Positions 54,877-62,705 of a DNA stretch of 64,000 nucleotides are shown here, one piece after another (the stretch's first letter is position 1; every line of letters starts with the position of its first letter). A program made the translations under genes and the position numbers. The DNA lies in contig JAJCZM010000016.1 in NCBI GenBank assembly GCA_029262375.1, positions 62,001 to 126,000 on the forward strand, written 5' to 3'. The DNA is from Deltaproteobacteria bacterium. GTDB lineage: Bacteria; Desulfobacterota; Binatia; UBA1149; SPBQ01. The notes below the pieces were generated by a model that ran no database searches, had not been told where the DNA came from, and saw nothing but the letters and a program-made list of their open reading frames with translations.

Positions 54877-56862
54877 TTGTCAATAGTCGATCCCGTACGC
54901 GAAGCCGGTTCCGTTGGCCGTATCGACGTCGTTGGGGCCTGCGAACGCGTCTGCCCTTCGTGTGTGGCCTGTCGCCCGCAACCGCCCCGCCCTCTCGAAG
55001 AAGTTCTCGCCCGCAGCCAAACGCAAACGCTGATCCTCGGCGGTGGCGACGCAACGTCGTGGCCCTCGCTCGATGCGTTTCTCAGTGCGAACGCGAAGCG
55101 TGAAGACCCGCAATCGATCTGGCTCGAAGCGCCGGCGCGCGCCTTCGCCCAGGGCAAGCTGGTCAAGCAGGGGAATCAGGGCGAGCGCACCGAGTTGGCC
55201 GATCTCGCCCGGCGCGGCGTCGCCGGCATCCGCGTTCAGATCGAAGCAGTCGGCGAGAAAATGTGTTCGGCGCTCGGTGTCGGTGATGGCGAAGCCGTAC
55301 TGCGCGAGGCCGAGCGGCTCGGCCTCGAAACCCGCGTACTGCTTTGTGTACGGCCGAAGACGTTCTCCGCACTGTTCGGACTGGCCAAACGCCTGGCGCC
55401 GAAAACCGTCGAAGTCGAGTTGGTACGCCAAAATTGGGGCGAAGACGCGATTCCGATGCATCCGGAGTTGCTCGACCGTGCACTGCGAGAGATCAACAAC
55501 GTCAAGTTCTCGGCGACGCGAATTCGCGATCGAGGCTATCTGCCGGCCTGCACGCTACCTCAAATTTGGGATTCGATGCCGAGCGTTTGGCGCGGAACAT
55601 TCGGACGCGACGAAGCCGACGCCGCACCCAATACCACGCTCGCCGCGTGCAAAGCGTGTGTGCTTAATCGACGCTGTCACTGGAGCGACGCCGAAGCGCT
55701 CGTCGACCCCGACGGCGTTCGGCCGATCAAGGGCGATCCCGAGCCGTGGCTGCGTCGCGGCGCAATCGAAGAACCGGTTCCGGCTCATATCGTCTCGAAG
55801 CGTCCAGCAACCGAAGTGATTTGCACGACCCCGTGGACGACCATGGAGATCGTCGACCCCGACGGCCGCGTGCATCAGTGTTGCTCGGACTGGACCGAAG
55901 GCGATCGCGGCAACATCAACGGTTCCACACTCGCCGAGGTGTGGAACGGTCCGGGGTACCGCTCGGCACGCCGGATCATGAGCGGCGACGAGTTGTCTCC
56001 TCTGTGTCGCGCGATCTGCTCCCGACTGTACGACAGGAAGTTCGCCGAATCCGAGTTGCGCGTCCAAGCCGGGTCGAAGCGATTCGTCGACAATCAATTA
56101 CTTCTGTACGAAGACATCGCCGAGCGGCGAGACGTCATGCGCGCAAGACCGCTCACGCTTTCGATCTGCCCGAGCACCTACTGCAACTACGACTGCATCA
56201 TGTGCCTGCACGGGCGCTCGCCACGTCGCGAGCTGCCCGATTCCGTCTGGGATGAAATCCCCGAGTATCTGCCCACGCTCAAGTCCCTCACGCTGCTCGG
56301 TGGGGAACCGTTCGCGCATCCGAAGACCATGGAGCTGCTCCGCAACTTCGACGTCGAGAAGTACCCCGACGCCGTCGTCGACGTCATTACCAACGCGAGT
56401 CTGCTAACCGAGAAAACACTCTCCTATCTGTCGCGCTGCACGTTCGGCAATCTGACGATCAGCATGAACGCCGGCGATGCCGATACCTACGAACGCGTGC
56501 AGCGTGGGCTCAGTTTCGAAACGGTCGTGAGCAATATCGATGCCCTCATCCGTTTTCGCGCCGGCCACCATCGCTGGTTCGGGATCACTCTGAGTTTCGT
56601 CGCGCAGCCGGCCGCCATCGACAGCGTGATCGCATTCGCCGAACTTGCGCGCGTGCGCAACATTCCAATCCGCCTGATGGCGCTCAACACGGAGCAAGTT
56701 CCCGAGCTGGATTTCTACACCGACGAAGCACGCGTCGCGCACGTCGTCGAGCGCCTCGACGAGCTGGTCGCCTACTGCCGTCGACTACGAGAAGACTGGC
56801 TCCCCGAAGCACAATCCGCCCGCGAAGCCGTCTTGGCGGAGGCCTCGTCTAGAGGCCGTTGA
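54877..56862 (+). CDS. Fusion of two radical SAM modules with Twitch/SPASM-like domains
   Basis: 661 residues from a TTG at 54877; no better start is visible. The first half has CERVCPSC (Cys22, Cys26, Cys29) plus GGGD in place of GGE at 55-58. Auxiliary-cluster cysteines follow at 225, 258, 261 and 267. Then comes a SPASM-like segment (CTTPW at 316, CC at 335-336, AEVWNGP, Cys377, Cys381). The second half has CNYDCIMC (Cys436, Cys440, Cys443) and GGEP at 475-478. A Twitch/SPASM segment placed before the radical SAM core recalls the 'N-terminal twitch' radical SAM family. The cysteine pattern of the first half parallels that of the protein at 59829-61637. Confidence 0.85.
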   Translation: MSIVDPVREAGSVGRIDVVGACERVCPSCVACRPQPPRPLEEVLARSQTQTLILGGGDATSWPSLDAFLSANAKREDPQSIWLEAPARAFAQGKLVKQGNQGERTELADLARRGVAGIRVQIEAVGEKMCSALGVGDGEAVLREAERLGLETRVLLCVRPKTFSALFGLAKRLAPKTVEVELVRQNWGEDAIPMHPELLDRALREINNVKFSATRIRDRGYLPACTLPQIWDSMPSVWRGTFGRDEADAAPNTTLAACKACVLNRRCHWSDAEALVDPDGVRPIKGDPEPWLRRGAIEEPVPAHIVSKRPATEVICTTPWTTMEIVDPDGRVHQCCSDWTEGDRGNINGSTLAEVWNGPGYRSARRIMSGDELSPLCRAICSRLYDRKFAESELRVQAGSKRFVDNQLLLYEDIAERRDVMRARPLTLSICPSTYCNYDCIMCLHGRSPRRELPDSVWDEIPEYLPTLKSLTLLGGEPFAHPKTMELLRNFDVEKYPDAVVDVITNASLLTEKTLSYLSRCTFGNLTISMNAGDADTYERVQRGLSFETVVSNIDALIRFRAGHHRWFGITLSFVAQPAAIDSVIAFAELARVRNIPIRLMALNTEQVPELDFYTDEARVAHVVERLDELVAYCRRLREDWLPEAQSAREAVLAEASSRGR

Positions 56863-56906
56863 TATGGCCGCCTCGCCCAGAGGCCGCCAAGACGGAAGCG
56901 TGTAGC

Positions 56907-59786
56907 CTACTCGTCAAACAGCGCATTCAGCGCGTCGTCGTCGCCCGCCGTCATCCCGGCACAAACCGCGTCCATCATGCGTTCGATCTGCGCCGGCGCA
57001 GGAGCGTTGCCGTCTCGCTCGGGATCGTAGTAGGCCAGCGACAGCGACTGCGTGCGCGCATAGGCGGGAACGCCATCGGCGCTGCGGATCACATAAGCGC
57101 GTAGCCGACTGCCGACGGCGTCGGTCAACTCGATATCGAAGCCGGGCTTGCTGTGCGACCGCGCGACAGCGACGACGATCACGCCGTCATCGAGCTGCAC
57201 CGGCGTGTCAGCCGCACCGAAACACGCAAAGAGAAATCGAGCGGCTGCCTGCAGATCGAGCGCATCGGCGCTCGCCGGAGCTGCATGCGCCCCTGAAGAT
57301 CCACCGCCAGATTGCGGCCGGGTCATCATCGAATCTTGCGCCGGTGCCAGTGCGGAGACTTGCGAGATCGCGGCCAGAGCCGCAGCGGCCATCGGTCGAG
57401 AAGGAGTGACGAGCAAAGGGTTCGGTGTCGGGATGCGTGTCGTGGACCCACCTGTAAGCGTGAGCGCGACGCCGTCGGCGTCGAGCGTAAACGACTGCGT
57501 CTTCGACCACAGTGCTGCCTGTGCGCCGACACCGATGGCGACCGCCGACTGGACTTCGTAACCTGTATCGCCCCAGGCGCCGCACAGTTCGACGTCGGCG
57601 TCGTAACTGAGCACGAGTCGATCTCCGGCGAGACGATCGCGCATCCAGTGGGCGGTTGACGGCGACACCGATTCGACACGCTCGAGCAATGCTTTCGCAT
57701 GGAGGGCACTCTCGGCGCAATCCGGAGTACACAGATGATGCGAAATCAGCGATGCGTTCATTGCCAGTCGGTTGTTCAAAGGATTGAGCACCTTGTCGGG
57801 TGCGCGCAAGAACGGCCGGCGTTCGAGCGCGAGATTGTCGGATTGATCGTCGTCGGCAGCGAAGGCCGCCACGCAGCATGTGGGATACCCGAGCAGTTCG
57901 CCCATACGCCGGATCGCCTGCTCGCGCCCGTCGCGGCTGTCATGAATGGCCATGTTCAGGCGCAACGCTTCCGCAAGACACGCGTCATCACTCGCGACCG
58001 CAACGATCGCATGAGATTGCGAGTCATCCACGGCACCATCGCCGTTGTCGAGGCCGGCGCCTTGCAACGATGCGACAGCAGACGAGAAACCCATGGCGCG
58101 GTAGATGCACGCGTACTGCTCGGCCTGCCCCGCGAGAACGCCTTCCTTGAGCGCGACCTTCTTCAGTCCGGCTTCAATGCCTTCGAGTTCGCGGTCGAAA
58201 ATCAACGCGTAGACCGCCCCCGCGTCGATCGTACGTCGCATCCGGTCGGCGTCTCGATGCGACGCCGGATCTCCCACGGTTGCGACGAACGCCGGATAGA
58301 GCAGGTCGATCGCGTCGGCCAGCTTGGGCCAACGCAGAACGAACCGTGCGGCCAGTTCCAACACATCGCCGTCACCGAGTAGCTCGCTGTGCGCGTTTTC
58401 GCCGAGGGCGCGCGCCAACTGGAATACCGCTTCCGTGCGCGCGTCCGCGAAGCGCCAAGGCACACTCGCATCGTAGCCCTGCTCCGTCGCGCGGTCGGGG
58501 CGCCCGCTCGAAAATGCGTCTACGAGCAGGCCTTCTTGCTCGGCCTTGCTGTGTAGCGGCACGCGCGGGTACAGGCGCAGGCGCGTATCGAGCGCATCGG
58601 CGCGGAATTCGTCGAAACCGACTTCGCGCATCACCTGCGCGTTCGCGATCAGGTGATCCGGCTCGGTCCACGGCGTGAACAGCACGATGCCGTGCGCTCG
58701 CAATCGTTGATACTGGAATGATCGCGAGAAACGCTTGCCTAGCTCACGAATCTTTTCAATCGCCGCGACATTGTCGGCGACCGATACGCCCTTGTTGAAG
58801 AGGTCGAGATGGAACTGGTCGAAGTTCTCGAAGCCTACCAGGTACAAGTGCAGTACATCGCCGCGTTTTTCCGCGATGCGCGCAGCCTCGCTCAGTTCGC
58901 CGTCGGCATACTCGAGTAGCCAATCGATTCGCGACTTGATCAGCAGTTCGACGGGCGCCATATCGGCTTCGTCGTGCAGCGCGCGAAAGAATGCGGGGAG
59001 ATACGGGTGCGGCCGTTCGTCGGTCAACAAGAACTCACGCGTATCGGGACGCTCGGCTCGGATGGTGCGAATCTGGCCCATCCAGGCGGCAACCGTGTCG
59101 GCCTCGGACGACACCGTGTATGCACCGAAATTGTCCAGGCAAAAACTGCATCCGCGCGTCTGAATCCGCTGGGGGTCCAGTTCGACGTCCTCGTAGATCG
59201 GGTTGGCGCGCGTATCGAGCAGGAACGGACAGCCGGGCGACGGTCCACTGATCGTCGCCCGCGCCGAGTCGCCGGTCCCACCATCGACGTCGCCCCCTAG
59301 CGAAACCCATTCAACGACGGTCCCCGGATTGGCAACGCGCGGGTCGGGGCCGTGTGCGCGCAACTGAGCGGCCGTCGTCGGCTTCCACGCACCGCCGTCG
59401 GCAGGCTCCGCACCGCCGAGCAGCGCGAGCAAACCATCGTCATCGACGACGAAGTCGAAGTCGTCGTCGAGCGCAGCAACGACGCCGTCGGTCAGTCGGA
59501 CCAGCGTCGAAGTGCCCTGCATCCCACTTCTCGTCGATGCAATCAGCTTTCGATCCCACGCATGGACCAAGACGACCGGGTCGAACCGGCGCTGCGACAC
59601 GAAGCGCGTGAGCGCCGCCAGATCCTGCTCGCCTGACACGACGCCCTGCGCGACGACGACGCCATGTCCCGCCTCGCTCAGACGAGCAGCCAGTGATTGC
59701 GTGCGGTGATCGCGAATGAACTGATTGTCGCGAACGCTCAGATCCAAGATGAGGATCGCTGTGGTGTCGTCGCCGGGAGTCACCAA
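56907..59786 (-). CDS. Large radical SAM-like protein with non-canonical cysteines and a GYPxCC region
   Basis: 959 residues. The first about 150 residues look like a degenerate B12-binding fold. The presumed radical SAM core begins with GCPFLLDTRANP (Cys186) and has TRGCSFC (Cys213, Cys216). Only two cysteines stand where CX3CX2C is expected. The later ELLIKSRIDWLLEY and LHLYLVGFENFDQFHLDLFNKG look like barrel strands of that family. Residues about 625-700 hold LLGYPTCCVAAF and HHLCTPDCAESALH, which resemble DUF483 (tentative). The final 200 residues are Ala/Ser-rich and unassigned. It lies in a minus-strand group with the twin radical SAM gene. Confidence 0.7.
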   Translation of the reverse strand: MVTPGDDTTAILILDLSVRDNQFIRDHRTQSLAARLSEAGHGVVVAQGVVSGEQDLAALTRFVSQRRFDPVVLVHAWDRKLIASTRSGMQGTSTLVRLTDGVVAALDDDFDFVVDDDGLLALLGGAEPADGGAWKPTTAAQLRAHGPDPRVANPGTVVEWVSLGGDVDGGTGDSARATISGPSPGCPFLLDTRANPIYEDVELDPQRIQTRGCSFCLDNFGAYTVSSEADTVAAWMGQIRTIRAERPDTREFLLTDERPHPYLPAFFRALHDEADMAPVELLIKSRIDWLLEYADGELSEAARIAEKRGDVLHLYLVGFENFDQFHLDLFNKGVSVADNVAAIEKIRELGKRFSRSFQYQRLRAHGIVLFTPWTEPDHLIANAQVMREVGFDEFRADALDTRLRLYPRVPLHSKAEQEGLLVDAFSSGRPDRATEQGYDASVPWRFADARTEAVFQLARALGENAHSELLGDGDVLELAARFVLRWPKLADAIDLLYPAFVATVGDPASHRDADRMRRTIDAGAVYALIFDRELEGIEAGLKKVALKEGVLAGQAEQYACIYRAMGFSSAVASLQGAGLDNGDGAVDDSQSHAIVAVASDDACLAEALRLNMAIHDSRDGREQAIRRMGELLGYPTCCVAAFAADDDQSDNLALERRPFLRAPDKVLNPLNNRLAMNASLISHHLCTPDCAESALHAKALLERVESVSPSTAHWMRDRLAGDRLVLSYDADVELCGAWGDTGYEVQSAVAIGVGAQAALWSKTQSFTLDADGVALTLTGGSTTRIPTPNPLLVTPSRPMAAAALAAISQVSALAPAQDSMMTRPQSGGGSSGAHAAPASADALDLQAAARFLFACFGAADTPVQLDDGVIVVAVARSHSKPGFDIELTDAVGSRLRAYVIRSADGVPAYARTQSLSLAYYDPERDGNAPAPAQIERMMDAVCAGMTAGDDDALNALFDE

Positions 59787-59828
59787 GCGAATATACTCCC
59801 CGCAAGCCGGGCGTGTACAGGGGCCACC

Positions 59829-61637
59829 CTAACGAGTGACGGGATGGAATTCTTCCGTGCCATGAAGTTCGACATAGCCGCGCCGCACGCCGAAGCAACG
59901 ACCGTACAGATCGCAACGCTTGCACGCATCGGTCTCGATGAATTCACCACGGTCGAAATCGTCGTCCACTTCGGCCAACTCGAAGTAGTGCATGAGATCG
60001 GACGGTACCAAGCAAAGCGGAATCCCACACATACTCTCGAAACCGAGCACTTGGGTTCCGATCCGCTCCGCAGTGCGCATGCCTTCGGACAGATACGGGA
60101 TCACATCGCTGTAGCGCGGGATCAGATTCTTGCTGCGCGGAACGACGTCGGTCGATCCGGCAACGAACGACACGACGATGGCGGCGTTCGGCCAGCGGGC
60201 ATGCACCATCTCGACATAGGTGGGGAAATTTTCATGATTTTTCTGACAGAACACGAAATTCACGCGTGTGGCTGCACCGCTCTTCGCGAGTTCGTCCAGG
60301 CCTACGACGGTTTTCGCGAACGTGCCGGGCGCATCGGTCACCGCATCGGAAATCTCCGGGGTCGATCCGTGCAGCGAGATGAAGAACTGATCGACACCGG
60401 CGTCGATCAGACGTTCGACCAGGTCGGGATCGCCCAAGTTCATCGCGTTGCTCTGTAGCTCGACTTCGACCGCGCCCTCTCGCTTGCCCATCTCGACGAA
60501 CTCGACCAGACGTGGATTGAGCGTCGGCTCCCCGCCCGACAATACGAGAACGCCGCCGTCGTGCGCGATCTCGAGGATGGCCTTCTCGACGGCGGCGTCG
60601 CTGGCGGTAGGTAGGTGCGTCGAGACGAAACAGAAATGGCAGGCCTGATTGCACCGAAAATTTATGCGCACGATGCGGGCCGGAACCGTCACTCCGCCAT
60701 CGCGCGCATAAATGTCGTTTTGATAGAGCTCTCGCTCAACCTGCTCTTCGATCGTCGAGATCATGCTCAGCCGCCGACGCACTTGATCGTCGGCAATCGG
60801 CCTCGGAAGCAACTCGGGCTCTCGCTCGAGCACCACGTCGGGAAAGCCCGGACAGCGATCGGCTGCGCTGCACGAGCCGCACTCGGTCGGCTGACTCCAG
60901 CCCGGCCGCTGCTGCCCACCGGGAGTCAACGAATATAGGTGCGCGAGCCGAGCCGGCCGCGCGTACAGGCAAGGTGGGATCTGGCTGTCGGTTTCCATGC
61001 GCAGCGTGATTCCGGCACCGCGCGCCGACTTCTCCATGGCTTCGATCGTCGCGGCGGCGCGCTCGAGCGGCAATAACTCGGACGGTTCCGGACCGGAGAT
61101 CGGAACGCCGATGACCAACGCTTCGATGGGTACGCCCGCTTCGGTAGCCAACAAGCGTGGAAGATCCGGCAGCACGTCGACGTTGCTCGCGACGACGGGA
61201 GCGGAGGCCTCCAGTGCTATGCCCGCACGATGAAGCGCGTGCATGCCGAGCTTCGTGGCGGCGACTCCGTCGGGATCGCGAGTAACCCGTCCGAGCGCTT
61301 CGCCCCAGGCCGGGAGATGAACACGCGCCGTACTCAATCCGGCATCTGCCAGAGCCGCGGCCATGGCATCGTCGATGAGCGCGGCGTTGGTTTCGAGCGT
61401 CACGCGTGACGCGCCGGCTTTGCGCGCGACGTTGACTAGGGCGGCTAGATCGCGCCGTCTGGTCGGCTCGCCGCCGGTAAGAATGAGTTCGTCGCCGCCA
61501 CCGCGCACGGCTTCGACGATACGGCTCGCGACCGCGGATCCACGCGCGAACTCCGGATCTTCCTGCGGTCGTCTTCGATCGCAGAACGCGCAGTTCTGGT
61601 TGCAGGTCTCGTTGGTGTGGACGCGAGCAATTCGCAC
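59829..61637 (-). CDS. Tandem (twin) radical SAM protein
   Basis: 602 residues with two full radical SAM modules. Module 1: CNQNCAFC (Cys12, Cys16, Cys19), GGEP at 55-58, auxiliary cysteines 222, 253, 256 and 262. Module 2: CNQACHFC (Cys329, Cys333, Cys336), GGEP at 368-371, auxiliary cysteines 537, 542, 572, 575 and 581. Each module thus looks like a radical SAM core plus a Twitch/SPASM-like cluster domain. Both halves keep the SAM-binding GGEP, so both may be active. It ends 42 bases before the 959-residue gene's start, on the same strand. Substrate unknown. Confidence 0.88.
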   Translation of the reverse strand: MRIARVHTNETCNQNCAFCDRRRPQEDPEFARGSAVASRIVEAVRGGGDELILTGGEPTRRRDLAALVNVARKAGASRVTLETNAALIDDAMAAALADAGLSTARVHLPAWGEALGRVTRDPDGVAATKLGMHALHRAGIALEASAPVVASNVDVLPDLPRLLATEAGVPIEALVIGVPISGPEPSELLPLERAAATIEAMEKSARGAGITLRMETDSQIPPCLYARPARLAHLYSLTPGGQQRPGWSQPTECGSCSAADRCPGFPDVVLEREPELLPRPIADDQVRRRLSMISTIEEQVERELYQNDIYARDGGVTVPARIVRINFRCNQACHFCFVSTHLPTASDAAVEKAILEIAHDGGVLVLSGGEPTLNPRLVEFVEMGKREGAVEVELQSNAMNLGDPDLVERLIDAGVDQFFISLHGSTPEISDAVTDAPGTFAKTVVGLDELAKSGAATRVNFVFCQKNHENFPTYVEMVHARWPNAAIVVSFVAGSTDVVPRSKNLIPRYSDVIPYLSEGMRTAERIGTQVLGFESMCGIPLCLVPSDLMHYFELAEVDDDFDRGEFIETDACKRCDLYGRCFGVRRGYVELHGTEEFHPVTR

Positions 61638-61727
61638 CCCGGCAGGCTACTCGGCCTGTCGAGTTCGCGCCAACGCAGGCCAGCGCACGCCTGCGCACGC
61701 CAACTAACGAAGCCCCGAGCGCGCGAT

Positions 61728-62603
61728 CTAGCTCAGTCCCAGATGCTGCAGCACGATGGGACACTCACCGCGGGCCAGTTTCGCCGCACGCTCGTTGAGC
61801 TGCGCTTCCATAGACTCGCGATCAATCATGATGACGAAGTCCTCCTTTCGGATGCCGTCCAACGCGAACTGCGCCAACTCGTCGAGGTCCTGTACGGGGA
61901 GTTCATAGCCGGCCTTGCGCGCACCTTCCATGAACTGGTCGAAGGTCGTTTCTTGCTCGGTCGCAACCTGGCTCTCACGCGCCAGTTGCTCGGGACGATT
62001 GCGCTTCGTCGTCCAGATACCCGTGTTCAGCAGTCCGCCCGAAGGATAGAAGATGGCGGCCCGCAGTTTCGTTCCGCGGCCGACCAGCTGTGCCTCTAGG
62101 CACTCCGTCATGGTCGAGACGGCGGCTTTGCTCGACGCATACACGACCTGCTGGGCCAGCGGCGAGATCCCGCCGTCGCCCGACGACGTGTTCAGGACGA
62201 AGCCTTCCTCGCCCGATTCGATCATGCGCGGGACAAACGACTGAACGCCGTGGGCGATTCCGCGAACATTGACTCCGTGCACCCAGAGAAAATCGCTGGG
62301 TTCGGTTTCCCACAGATCGAGGTTCGGCGCCGCGACGCCCGCGTTGTTGCACAACACGTGACAGGCGCCGTGTTTTGCGAATACCTCGGCCGCCAATGAT
62401 TCCACCGAAGCGGGTTCGGAGACGTCGGTGACCATGCCGGAGACACCCGCGCCGAGTTCGGCAATCGTCGCGTCGAGTGCGGATTGCTCCACGTCGGCGA
62501 TCACGACCTTCGCGCCCTCGCCGAGAAAGGCTTTCGCCAACGCCTTGCCGATACCACTGGCGCCGCCGGTGACGACGACGACACGATCTTTGAAATCTTT
62601 CAT
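61728..62603 (-). CDS. Short-chain dehydrogenase/reductase
   Basis: 291 residues from the ATG at 62603 (MKDFKDRV), preceded by GAGGAGC; the frame is open to 62633. NAD(P)-binding TGGASGIGKALAKAF, NNAGVAAP, catalytic Ser in NTSSGDGG and YASSK (Tyr-x3-Lys). Longer than a minimal SDR by about 40 residues at the C-terminus. It is the next gene upstream of the twin radical SAM gene on the same strand, so it may belong to that group. Substrate unknown. Confidence 0.87.
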   Translation of the reverse strand: MKDFKDRVVVVTGGASGIGKALAKAFLGEGAKVVIADVEQSALDATIAELGAGVSGMVTDVSEPASVESLAAEVFAKHGACHVLCNNAGVAAPNLDLWETEPSDFLWVHGVNVRGIAHGVQSFVPRMIESGEEGFVLNTSSGDGGISPLAQQVVYASSKAAVSTMTECLEAQLVGRGTKLRAAIFYPSGGLLNTGIWTTKRNRPEQLARESQVATEQETTFDQFMEGARKAGYELPVQDLDELAQFALDGIRKEDFVIMIDRESMEAQLNERAAKLARGECPIVLQHLGLS

Positions 62604-62705
62604 TCCGGAATGCTCCTCGCTCGATGTCAGCAAAAACTGTGTGAGGAGTATGTTTCGCGGATCGGCACGACTCGTTCAAGTCGCAGGAAAGCCGGATATC
62701 TCGGG

